Assembly (NCBI GenBank): GCA_964517495.1
Contig: CAZFER010000025.1
Coordinates: forward strand, 14,243-78,242
Direction: 5' to 3'
Length of the DNA: 64,000 nt
Origin: CAZFER01 sp964517495
GTDB lineage: Bacteria; Hinthialibacterota; Hinthialibacteria; Hinthialibacterales; Hinthialibacteraceae
Positions 1 through 7,720 of the stretch are shown in pieces; position 1 is the first letter of the stretch, and the number at the start of each line of letters is the position of its first letter. The notes under the pieces were generated by a model that did no database searches, was not told the origin of the DNA, and saw nothing but the letters and a program-made list of their open reading frames with translations. A program made the position numbers and the translations under genes.

Positions 1-1
1 C

Positions 2-202
2 ATTTATATGTTTGTTGCGTTGATTATGATGTTTACTCAGATCCTTTTTGTGGTAGGGCTTCCTGTTGCTATTGGATTGGGCATTTTTTGGTTGGTTGCC
101 ATGATCATCGCCGCTATTAAAGCAAACGATGGAAAACATACCCGATATCCATTAACTATACGATTCCTAAAGGATGAGGAGGGGAATTCGAGCAATAGAT
201 AG
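2..202 (+). CDS. DUF4870/Tic20-like membrane protein, C-terminal fragment cut by window edge
   Basis: The reading frame is open to the first base, so an upstream start is likely outside the window; the first ATG inside is at 8. The visible part holds one hydrophobic segment (about residues 5-35) followed by a short basic/polar tail with the pattern AIKANDGK...YPLTIRFLK. That pattern is the hallmark of the last helix and tail of DUF4870 (Tic20-like) small membrane proteins, whose function is unknown. Family assignment rests on this tail only. Seen: hydrophobic segment and motif. Inferred: that this is the end of a longer, roughly 100-130 residue protein. Confidence 0.6.
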   Translation: MYMFVALIMMFTQILFVVGLPVAIGLGIFWLVAMIIAAIKANDGKHTRYPLTIRFLKDEEGNSSNR

Positions 203-224
203 CAGTAAACAGGCGAGATTTTCC

Positions 225-252
225 CCCTGAATCCCCCCGTCAAGGGGGGGAC
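225..252. repeat. GC-rich palindrome (C-run/G-run)
   Basis: A run of C followed by GTCAA and a run of G forms a perfect short hairpin. Its flank (CCCCTGAATCCCCC) reappears in inverted orientation near 60720-60750, so it is a fragment of a dispersed intergenic repeat rather than a gene-specific terminator. The remaining bases from 203 to 358 hold no gene. Confidence 0.5.
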
Positions 253-288
253 TTTTGAAGCAATAACCGCTTAAGTTTATGACATTTG

Positions 289-322
289 GGGCGAACCTGC
301 GTGTTCGTCCGATGTTGTGGTT
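289..322. repeat. partial copy of the GGCGAAC..GTTCG dispersed hairpin
   Basis: Contains GGGGCGAACCTGCGTGTTCG followed by GATGTTGTGG, matching the second half of the hairpin repeats at 14323-14391, 32853-32920 and (inverted) 42084-42148. It lacks the first hairpin half, so it is a truncated copy. It sits between two converging genes. Confidence 0.5.
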
Positions 323-358
323 CGGCACAATAAATAAGAACATTCGACAATGTCTCAA

Positions 359-1195
359 TTAGATTCTCTGAAATCCACCCTTATGCAGAGCAACGGGAAG
401 AGGGATGAAATCCAGCAAAGGAAATCGGGGGAAGAGTTCATCAAACTTCTGAATAATTTCATTTTCCAGTGGCATATCGTCCAATTCGATCATATGATTT
501 GGCGATTCAGCCATTTCCAAAACCGAACTGCCATTCTCTTCGTTTTGGGACAGATAGTGGGAAAAACGCATTTGTTCATCAACAATTTGTTGCTTTTTCA
601 TATCGATGGGGACTTCCAGGTTTAAATCTTCCTGTAATTCTTCGCGCTCATTTCGTGTGCGCCGGTAATGGCAGATCAGGCGGCAAAATCGATGCTTTTT
701 CATATTATCGATCACGAACATCGATGATTCGGGGTAACGTTGAAGAAATGTTTGAATCCGTTCATTTTTAAGGGCAAGTTGTTTTAGTTTCCGGGCACTT
801 AATCCCTCTTTATTTGCCGTTTTATTCTTATGGTGATGATGAAGGGCGGCCAGGATGAAGGGGCATATATAAAAGGCCAAAAAAGGTACCAAATAGGAAA
901 TCAAGATTTCAACTTGATAAAAATAACGCAATACAAAGGTGGTTGCGATAGTGAGTTGGAATCCCCACAAAATCAGCCTTTTGTATTCCGCCAGGAAAGC
1001 AGCGGACAATAAGGATATTCGTACCAGCCATTTCAGAATGAAATATAAAAGTACGAACCAGCCAACCGCCAGCATGGTTTCAAGCAGCCAGGGCGGTAAT
1101 ACTTTGGTGCCGACATAATATAATCCCACTAAGAGAAGAACGATTAGTATTTCAATAAAGGTAAAGCCATGTGAGAGAGACTGTTTGTTGATCAT
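359..1195 (-). CDS. hypothetical multi-spanning membrane protein with prepilin-like N terminus
   Basis: 278 residues, no recognised family. The N terminus reads as a class III (type IV prepilin) signal: a short leader ending in Gly10, then FTFIE with Glu at +5, then an uninterrupted hydrophobic stretch. Unlike a pilin, at least three more hydrophobic segments follow (about residues 40-60, 78-95 and 98-118), then a His-rich bend and a charged cytoplasm-like tail of about 150 residues. The ATG at 1195 has GAGG about 10 bases upstream. It stands alone, opposite to the sigma operon on its right. It could be a genuine prepilin-peptidase substrate with an extra membrane domain or a chance resemblance; no function is assigned. 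Confidence 0.6.
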   Translation of the reverse strand: MINKQSLSHGFTFIEILIVLLLVGLYYVGTKVLPPWLLETMLAVGWFVLLYFILKWLVRISLLSAAFLAEYKRLILWGFQLTIATTFVLRYFYQVEILISYLVPFLAFYICPFILAALHHHHKNKTANKEGLSARKLKQLALKNERIQTFLQRYPESSMFVIDNMKKHRFCRLICHYRRTRNEREELQEDLNLEVPIDMKKQQIVDEQMRFSHYLSQNEENGSSVLEMAESPNHMIELDDMPLENEIIQKFDELFPRFPLLDFIPLPVALHKGGFQRI

Positions 1196-1334
1196 CAGTT
1201 TAATTCCTCATATCGGATGATGCCATATTTCGTTGACAGGATGATGGATTAATATGACGTTCATCACATTTTAGAAAAAAATCCAATTTTTGTGCACGAA
1301 AACTCATTTTTTAAACGTCTTAATTTAATAACAG

Positions 1335-1504
1335 TCAGCCATATGCAATGGAAAAAGAGTTAAAAATTCAGTTGGTCCCACTATTCCTCCCCCAATGAAA
1401 TGGGGGAGATTAGGGGGGGTAAATGAATGTGTTCAAGGTTTTCTTATCAACCCTCCCCTAACCCCTCCCAATCTTGGTAGGGGAATGGAACATCAAAAGG
1501 CTGA
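1335..1504. repeat. MITE-like element, copy A (about 170 bp)
   Basis: Begins TCAGCCATATG and ends GGCTGA, imperfect terminal inverted repeats. Inside are two GC-rich palindromes: CCCCCAATGAAATGGGGG and CCCTCCCAATCTTGGTAGGGG. The same order recurs at 9304, 12887, 34552 and, inverted, at 23599. No coding capacity. It fills most of the 364-bp gap before the sigma-factor operon. Confidence 0.75.
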
Positions 1505-1559
1505 TCTCTTTTTATTCAATAACCGTGTTCATTAAAAATGATACTGAAAAATTGTTTAA

Positions 1560-2048
1560 ATGAAAAAATTGCATCAGGAATTAGAGAGAATATATGACCA
1601 ATTCAGTCAATCCCTTTATTCCTATGCCTTAAACATTACCAAGAATCGTGAATTGGCGGAAGATGCCATTCACCAGGCGTTTTACCGTTTGATGAATCAA
1701 ACGCAGAGGCCTAAACATTTGAAGGTCTATGTCTTTCGCAGTGTAAGAAACGCCTGCATTGATTTGATTCGCAAGGAAAACCGGTCAAACCAGATTGAAG
1801 ACCGTTTTATCTTTGAATATAAGGCAAATCCTCGTGATCAAGCCGCGGATGAGGAATTTGTCGAGAATGTCATACAAGCCATGGCCCACCTTTCTGAAGA
1901 TGAACGCGAAACGATTGTGCAACACCTTTATGCTGAATTGACTTTTCGTGAGATTTCAGAAATTCGTGATATTTCCATTAATACAGCCATGTCGTGGTAT
2001 CGACGGGGAATTGAAAAATTGCAAAAGCATTTGGAGGAACTCCCATGA
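1560..2048 (+). CDS. ECF-subfamily RNA polymerase sigma factor
   Basis: 162 residues, the normal length of an ECF sigma factor. Region 2 spans about residues 10-75 (FSQSLYSYALNITKNRELAED, then the region 2.4-type segment with FRSVRNACIDLIRK), and region 4 about 100-155, ending in a helix-turn-helix (LTFREISEIRDISINTAMSW). It directs core RNA polymerase to a small extracytoplasmic-response regulon. Its TGA overlaps the ATG of the next gene by 4 bases, implying translational coupling to a single-pass protein that is probably its anti-sigma partner. By family habit it likely controls its own operon, including the downstream adaptor and permease; no promoter motif was established. Confidence 0.9.
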   Translation: MKKLHQELERIYDQFSQSLYSYALNITKNRELAEDAIHQAFYRLMNQTQRPKHLKVYVFRSVRNACIDLIRKENRSNQIEDRFIFEYKANPRDQAADEEFVENVIQAMAHLSEDERETIVQHLYAELTFREISEIRDISINTAMSWYRRGIEKLQKHLEELP

Positions 2049-2398
2049 ATCCGTTTGAAAAAAGATTAAAACAAATTCCATTATCCAAACCGTCTCAGGA
2101 ATTGCGCACACAACTATTTGGGAAAGCTTCCATCCTGGAAAAAGCAATTAGCTGGTTCAACCGTCCTATTCAATTGAGATGGGCAATGGCGATGGCCTTG
2201 TTTATGGGAATTTTGGGGTATTCAGCAGCCACATTACAATCTCAAATTATCAACTCGACAACATTGCCTGATCTAACATATGAGGTTCGAATCGTGGAGA
2301 ACCAGTCAAAACAACAAAATTTTGATTTGTCCCAGGAACAACCCAATTTTTTAAGCGGTTTGGTAACCGCGTCGGTTGAAGTGAATAAGGAGCTCTGA
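2045..2398 (+). CDS. single-pass membrane protein, probable anti-sigma partner
   Basis: 117 residues with a polar N-terminal part (about 1-40), one transmembrane helix (about 43-62, WAMAMALFMGILGYSAATL) and a short C-terminal tail of about 55 residues outside. The start overlaps the sigma factor by ATGA. Position, topology and size fit an anti-sigma factor, but no ZAS zinc motif (HxxxCxxC) or RskA domain is visible, so the role is inferred from context only. It could instead be a membrane tether that modulates sigma activity by another route. Confidence 0.6.
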   Translation: MNPFEKRLKQIPLSKPSQELRTQLFGKASILEKAISWFNRPIQLRWAMAMALFMGILGYSAATLQSQIINSTTLPDLTYEVRIVENQSKQQNFDLSQEQPNFLSGLVTASVEVNKEL

Positions 2399-2400
2399 TC

Positions 2401-3141
2401 ATGGTTGTGCATGCGCGTTGGTTTTTGATCGCACTATTCCTATTCCTGTCTTTCAAGTTAACGTTTGCCAACGGTAAGAAGGAAGACACGATTCAAGTTC
2501 GATTTCAAATCTTTGTGTTGAATGGAACGGTTTTAGGTGACACTTCCCTTCGTGAAGATTTTGAGGATGTATGGGATGGAGATGACAATGACTGGAAAGA
2601 ATTAGGAGGTGCGGTCACTCTGTTCGATCGAGGAAAATTTCAATTTGGCAATGATATATTATATATCAATGGTGATGGATGCTATTGGAATAAAAAAAGA
2701 ATTCCATTTGAAGATCAACATTGCGTGGAACTTCCGGAACAAAAAATACGAAAAATCTATTCACCCATCGTTCATTTGGATCAATACGAATCGTCGACCA
2801 TAAAAATCCATTCTGATCAAACATATGAATACATGGTCAAACGAGATGATGGCCTGTTTGAATTAAAATACATTGCAATTCCAACGGGTTTGGATATCAC
2901 GGTACGGCCAAAGAAAAAACATCATCGAATCATCTTTGATGAAATGTGGGTTAAGGTTCGTGCGATCGGACGGCGAGAGCCTATTTCAGGCGTTTCCCTG
3001 CCAATCGGGAAACCTGTGGTAAACACCCATGAATATAAATTGGAATTGGAATTGCGTTATGAAAAAAAAATCTACGGTGTTCTGTTACATTTGGAAGAGA
3101 GTCAAGGATTTGTTTTGATTTGTTTCGACGTAGATGATTGA
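2401..3141 (+). CDS. hypothetical secreted protein in the sigma operon
   Basis: 246 residues starting only 2 bases after the preceding stop. Residues 1-24 form a Sec signal peptide (basic start, hydrophobic core, FANG cut region). The mature part is rich in beta-prone and charged residues, with an Asp-rich patch (EDVWDGDDNDW, about residues 45-56). It resembles no family I can name. Being co-transcribed with an ECF sigma factor and an exporter, it may be an envelope sensor or a secreted effector of the same response; this is inference from position. Confidence 0.6.
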   Translation: MVVHARWFLIALFLFLSFKLTFANGKKEDTIQVRFQIFVLNGTVLGDTSLREDFEDVWDGDDNDWKELGGAVTLFDRGKFQFGNDILYINGDGCYWNKKRIPFEDQHCVELPEQKIRKIYSPIVHLDQYESSTIKIHSDQTYEYMVKRDDGLFELKYIAIPTGLDITVRPKKKHHRIIFDEMWVKVRAIGRREPISGVSLPIGKPVVNTHEYKLELELRYEKKIYGVLLHLEESQGFVLICFDVDD

Positions 3142-3200
3142 GGCCTATTCGGTTAGGGCAATTTAGACTGAAATTTCTTGAAATATGAGGAGTTGAAAGA

Positions 3201-4742
3201 ATGATAGAAAGAATTAAACAAACACGATATAAAGGATTAAAAATCACGGTTTTGCTAATTTTTATTACGGCTGGATTTGCTTATTCGGTGTATGAACCCG
3301 GATCTAAAAATTCACTTGAGTTGGATAATATCCCTGTTTTTAAAGTCAAAAAAGGACCATTGACCATTAGTGTGGTTGAATCAGGAACGGTTCGCCCCCG
3401 TGATCAGATTATCCTCAGAAACGAAACGGAAGAAGCCTCGACGATCCTTTCCATTGTCAAGGAAGGAAAACGGGTTAAAGAAGGTGATCTCCTTGTGGAA
3501 TTGGATGTTACTCAACAGGAAAGGCGATATCAAACCGGCCAATTGGATCTTCAAAATGATAAAGCTGAATATATCAGTTCCCGCGAGACTTTAGAGATTG
3601 TAAAGAATCAAGCCGAGGCGGATATTCAGCAAGCCGAATTGACATTAAAATTTGCTAAGCAGGATCTTCAAAAATATATTGAAGGCGATTATCCAAAACA
3701 ACTCAAAGAGGCGGAAGCCGCGATCACCATTGCCGAAGAAGAATATAGTCAAGCAAAAGAAGCTTTAAGTTGGTCTAAAGTTTTGTATGAAGAAAAGTAT
3801 TTATCTCAAACTGTCCTTCAGCAAGATGAACTGGCAGCGAAAAAGGCTAAATTGAATGTGGAACTGGCCAATGAAGATCTTGAATTATTGAAAAATTTCA
3901 CTCATGAGCGGCAACTGGAACAATTAAAGAGCGATGTTCAACAAGCCCAGATGGCGCTGGAACGCGCTCGTTTGAGTGCCTCCGCCAGTATTACAGATGC
4001 CTCTGCCCGTTATCTTTCACGCCAGGAGAGATATGAAGATGAGATTAATGATCTGCAGGAACTAAAAGAAGAAATAGAAAGAGCGAAAATTTCTGCACCT
4101 ATGGATGGAATTGCCTTGTATGCTTCCAGTGTATTAGACAATTGGGATGATTCTGATGACCGGATTCGTGTTGGAGCGAGTGTACCGGAACGCAGGGAAA
4201 TCATTTTCCTTACAGCTGCAGAAGAATACAATGTTGATATTCAAATTCAGGAAACCGATCTGAATAAAATTGATCCTGGACTGCCAGCAACGCTTAAGAT
4301 TGATGCACTTCCGAATGAAACATTCCGTGGAACAGTAAAGAATGTTTCTCCATTGCCAGATCAATATCAGCGGCATTTAAATCCCAACCTGAAAGTCTAC
4401 AAGACCGATATCGCGATTGAAGGCGATACTCAACATTTACGTAATGGCATGAGTTGCCGGGCGGAGATTATTGTTGAGGAGTACGAGGATGTGACATACA
4501 TTCCTATTCAGGCTGTTGTGAAAATCAATGATCAGACCTCTGTGTATGTCAAAAATGATAACCAACTGGAAGTTCGTCCCGTTTCTATCGGATTGGATAA
4601 CAGCCGTATGATTCACATTACCGAGGGATTGAGTGAAGGTGAGTATGTCCTTTTGAAACCGCCTTTGAATATGGAAGAACAAGAACCATTGGTAGAAGAG
4701 GAAGAAAAACCTAATCCCCAGCTCGCACAAACCCAAGGATAA
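3201..4742 (+). CDS. HlyD/MacA-type periplasmic adaptor (membrane fusion protein)
   Basis: 513 residues. An N-terminal anchor (about 12-30) is followed by a first half-lipoyl segment (KKGPLTISVVESGTVRPRDQ, then KEGKRVKEGDLLVELD). A long alpha-helical coiled-coil hairpin covers about 105-300, rich in Glu, Lys and Gln. The second half-lipoyl is at about 300-312 (ISAPMDGIAL), and beta-barrel and membrane-proximal domains follow (IQIQETDLNKIDPGLPATLKID). Such adaptors bridge an inner-membrane transporter to an outer-membrane channel. A strong AGGAG precedes the ATG by 9 bases. It ends 4 bases before the MacB-type permease, its obvious partner. The C-terminal tail is acidic and proline-rich. Confidence 0.92.
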   Translation: MIERIKQTRYKGLKITVLLIFITAGFAYSVYEPGSKNSLELDNIPVFKVKKGPLTISVVESGTVRPRDQIILRNETEEASTILSIVKEGKRVKEGDLLVELDVTQQERRYQTGQLDLQNDKAEYISSRETLEIVKNQAEADIQQAELTLKFAKQDLQKYIEGDYPKQLKEAEAAITIAEEEYSQAKEALSWSKVLYEEKYLSQTVLQQDELAAKKAKLNVELANEDLELLKNFTHERQLEQLKSDVQQAQMALERARLSASASITDASARYLSRQERYEDEINDLQELKEEIERAKISAPMDGIALYASSVLDNWDDSDDRIRVGASVPERREIIFLTAAEEYNVDIQIQETDLNKIDPGLPATLKIDALPNETFRGTVKNVSPLPDQYQRHLNPNLKVYKTDIAIEGDTQHLRNGMSCRAEIIVEEYEDVTYIPIQAVVKINDQTSVYVKNDNQLEVRPVSIGLDNSRMIHITEGLSEGEYVLLKPPLNMEEQEPLVEEEEKPNPQLAQTQG

Positions 4743-4746
4743 AATT

Positions 4747-6018
4747 ATGATCCATTATCGAGTATTTCGTGAGATTAAACTTGGGCTAAAAAATCTGTTG
4801 CAGCACAAATTGCGTTCATTCCTCACTATGCTGGGTGTGGTGTTTGGTGTAGGAAGTGTGATCGCCATGTTGGCCGTTGGCGAAGGGGCCAATAAGGGAG
4901 CGATGGAGCGAATTCGCAAATTGGGAAGTAACAACATTATTATCAATTCCATTAAACCGATTGATGAAGAAACCTCCAGAGATATTCAGGTCAGGATGAG
5001 TGTTTATGGCCTGAAATACAGAGATCATCTGCGAATTCAGGAAAGCTTCTCCAATATTGAAGAGACGGTACCTGTGAAAATCATTCGTAACGAAGGCCAG
5101 TTGGGATCACGGACCATGGACCTTCGTGTACTGGGCGTGACTGAAAATTGGTTTGATTTGGTTGAACGGGATATGATGGGAGGCCGGGCTTTGACGACAC
5201 ATGACAATGAAACCTATTCCCGGGTGGTGGTTCTGACAGAATATGGCGCACGCCGGCTTTTAGCCACAGAAAAAACCATTGATCAGGATATCCGGATTGG
5301 AGGAAACTTTTACAGAGTAATCGGTATTGTTCAGAGTGAGGAAAGCCAGGGAGGAGGGAGTGTACAAACACCCGACCAGCAAATTGACGCATATATTCCC
5401 ATCAACGTGGCACGCAATCGATTTGGAGATATTTATACCTACCAAACGGCTGGTACATACCTGCGTGAAAAAGTGGAACTCCATCAGATTATTGTAAAGG
5501 TTAATCAACTGGAAAATGTTGAAAAAGTTTCGTCAGGTATAGAATACTTACTGAAACAATTCCACAACAAGAACGACTATCAAATTCAGGTGCCTCTTGC
5601 TTTGTTAAGGCAAGCGGAACAAACCAAGCGTACCTACAATATCGTTTTGGGTTCGATCGCAGGAATTAGTCTATTGGTGGGGGGAATCGGTATTATGAAT
5701 ATCATGCTCGCGTCAGTGACTGAACGAACCCGTGAGATCGGTATTCGGCGGGCGATCGGCGCCAAGCGCAAACAAATTGTGCGTCAATTCCTGATAGAAA
5801 CATTATCCCTGTCGACACTCGGTGGATTTGTGGGAATTCTGGTTGGAATCACCATCCCCCGCTTGATTACCCGCTTTGCAGATATGCCAACCGTGGTAAC
5901 TTACGGAAGCCTAATTCTATCGGTGGGCATCAGTGTGGGTATAGGGATTATTTTCGGATTGTATCCAGCCATTCGGGCTTCACGGTTGGATCCCATCGTG
6001 GCATTGAGACATGAATGA
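4747..6018 (+). CDS. MacB-type ABC exporter permease (FtsX family), no fused ATPase
   Basis: 423 residues. The first helix lies at about 18-45 (LRSFLTMLGVVFGVGSVIAM), a large periplasmic MacB_PCD domain at about 50-275, then three helices in the FtsX domain (about 295-415). The conserved cytoplasmic loop reads ASVTERTREIGIRRAIGAKR, the coupling segment that contacts the ATPase, and the protein closes with PAIRASRLDPIVALRHE, a typical end. With the upstream adaptor it should form a tripartite pump or mechanotransmitter. The usual LolD/MacB-like ATPase is missing from the operon, so it must be encoded elsewhere or shared. AAGGA lies 8 bases before the ATG. Confidence 0.9.
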   Translation: MIHYRVFREIKLGLKNLLQHKLRSFLTMLGVVFGVGSVIAMLAVGEGANKGAMERIRKLGSNNIIINSIKPIDEETSRDIQVRMSVYGLKYRDHLRIQESFSNIEETVPVKIIRNEGQLGSRTMDLRVLGVTENWFDLVERDMMGGRALTTHDNETYSRVVVLTEYGARRLLATEKTIDQDIRIGGNFYRVIGIVQSEESQGGGSVQTPDQQIDAYIPINVARNRFGDIYTYQTAGTYLREKVELHQIIVKVNQLENVEKVSSGIEYLLKQFHNKNDYQIQVPLALLRQAEQTKRTYNIVLGSIAGISLLVGGIGIMNIMLASVTERTREIGIRRAIGAKRKQIVRQFLIETLSLSTLGGFVGILVGITIPRLITRFADMPTVVTYGSLILSVGISVGIGIIFGLYPAIRASRLDPIVALRHE

Positions 6019-6037
6019 CAAATGCCTGGAGTTTGGT

Positions 6038-7720
6038 CTAGGGCGTTCTTACCCTTTGCCTGTTGATCCTCAAATTGCGTTTGGCCTGTTCATTGCCCGG
6101 ATCGATCTTTAGCACACGTTGAAACAAATCCGATGACCGTTGAAGATCAGCTTGCTTAGCGTATAGCACTCCTAAATTAAGTAAAGCGGATGGATAGTCA
6201 GGTATCAATTCTATGGCGGTTTGATAGCACTCTATCGCTCTGGTCTCTTGAGACTGTTCTTCATAAAAAACGCCGAGATTATACCACCCAATCCCAATTT
6301 CCTGGATTCGATTGGAACGCAAAAACGGATTGAGGGTAAGGAAAAATACGATGGCGATCCATAAAAGATATTTTTTGTGATCGACAAATAAGTGAAAGGG
6401 ATTTATCTTTTGACGGATATGTGTTTGCAACCCCAGTAATGTCATGATGGAGGTCAATGGTAGAAGCGCTGCCAAAAAGCGGTCAGAAGCGTAATAAACC
6501 AAACTCAAAAGTAAATAACCGCCAAGGATCGCCAACAACAATCTGCTGGGGCCATCTCGCTTCATAACCAACGTTGGTATATAGAGCAAGCCACCAAACA
6601 GGCTTAGCCATGTCAACCATTGCAGAAAACGAATCGAGGTAACCCATTGCCCTTCGAAATGAGATGAGTAATTCACCGAAGGTGGAGCGTGGTATAAAGC
6701 CCACAATATTTTCTTGCATTCCAAGATTAAAAAATCGATGGGATGATGCATAACCCACGAGATCGTTTTGTTAATCCAATACCCTGAGGCTTCAGACGCT
6801 GAAAGGGAACGACCCACGGCTTGAGAAGCCAGTTCGATGCTTTGGGTATGCTGCACATCGATATCGTTTGACAATCCCTCAACCGGCGCCAATCCTCCCT
6901 CTGCATGTTCATTGGTTCCCATGTATAACGTGACGCCGGAATTGGCGCTTAGAGGTACCGGATCACCTGCTATCAGGGCATTGCGCAATGTGGCTGTACT
7001 TACACCTAGTATTAAAACCAACAAAAAAATAAAAACGCTTGTGTTCATCTTTAGATTCACAATAGGTACAAACAACGTACCTTTATTGTCTTCACCCCGT
7101 TTACCTTTTTGGATAAAAAGCAGCAGAAGAAAGGGAACTGTAAATAACAAATTAGGACGACACAAAATTGCCAGGCTCAATGCAATGGCGCTTGCAACCA
7201 ACGGGATGAGGTGTTCCCTTTTAAGCCACCATAAGAAAAGACAGATAAAAAGCAGGAATAATGTTATTCCCAGGGTGGTTGCCACCAGTTTGGTGGTATA
7301 AAAAAAGGAATAATGACAAAAAGCGAATAATAAAGCGGCCCCAAACGCATACGAACGTTCAAGGTAAAAACGAGCCATTGCATAGGTAATAAGAACATTG
7401 GCCACCCCTAGCCACACTTGAATAAAGAGAACATCTGCGATGCGGTGAATACCCAAAACGTGATGCAAAGCGAGCCAATAGGAATACAATGGCGCCTGAT
7501 AATAGGGGCCGTGGTTGGGCAACAACCAGCCATCTCGAAAAATGGCAAGCCCCATCTTCCAATAACTGCCAGCGTCATTCATCGGTGTTAATGCATTGGG
7601 CAGCTGATCAACATATTGAATGCGATACACCTGATAAAATAAGCATGTTGGTATCAATAGAAACAGTATATAAAATGTTTCGATGATCCAAGGTTTATGA
7701 GATAACTGGTTATTATTCAT
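6038..7720 (-). CDS. GT39-type membrane glycosyltransferase with C-terminal TPR repeats
   Basis: 560 residues from the ATG at 7720, which forms TGATG with the stop of the upstream glycosyltransferase (one shared base, coupled translation); a longer frame to 7807 would overlap that gene by 88 bases and is less likely. About 11 hydrophobic helices follow a first luminal loop with the acidic motif NDAGSYWKMG and HGPYYQAPLYSYW, as in PMT/ArnT-like enzymes that use polyprenyl-phosphate sugars. The last about 90 residues hold two TPR units (WYNLGVFYEEQSQETRAIEC; ALLNLGVLYAKQADLQRS). The substrate is unknown. It probably works with the neighbouring GT39 enzyme on envelope glycans. Confidence 0.8.
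   Translation of the reverse strand: MNNNQLSHKPWIIETFYILFLLIPTCLFYQVYRIQYVDQLPNALTPMNDAGSYWKMGLAIFRDGWLLPNHGPYYQAPLYSYWLALHHVLGIHRIADVLFIQVWLGVANVLITYAMARFYLERSYAFGAALLFAFCHYSFFYTTKLVATTLGITLFLLFICLFLWWLKREHLIPLVASAIALSLAILCRPNLLFTVPFLLLLFIQKGKRGEDNKGTLFVPIVNLKMNTSVFIFLLVLILGVSTATLRNALIAGDPVPLSANSGVTLYMGTNEHAEGGLAPVEGLSNDIDVQHTQSIELASQAVGRSLSASEASGYWINKTISWVMHHPIDFLILECKKILWALYHAPPSVNYSSHFEGQWVTSIRFLQWLTWLSLFGGLLYIPTLVMKRDGPSRLLLAILGGYLLLSLVYYASDRFLAALLPLTSIMTLLGLQTHIRQKINPFHLFVDHKKYLLWIAIVFFLTLNPFLRSNRIQEIGIGWYNLGVFYEEQSQETRAIECYQTAIELIPDYPSALLNLGVLYAKQADLQRSSDLFQRVLKIDPGNEQAKRNLRINRQRVRTP

Noticed and set aside
1378..1494. CRISPR-like array suggested by repeated G/C blocks in intergenic regions
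   Set aside because: Copies are kilobases apart with no regular spacers; they are palindromic repeats.
6837..7301. 154-codon plus-strand ORF within the GT39-TPR gene
   Set aside because: Opposite-strand shadow of a well-supported membrane glycosyltransferase; composition is not protein-like.
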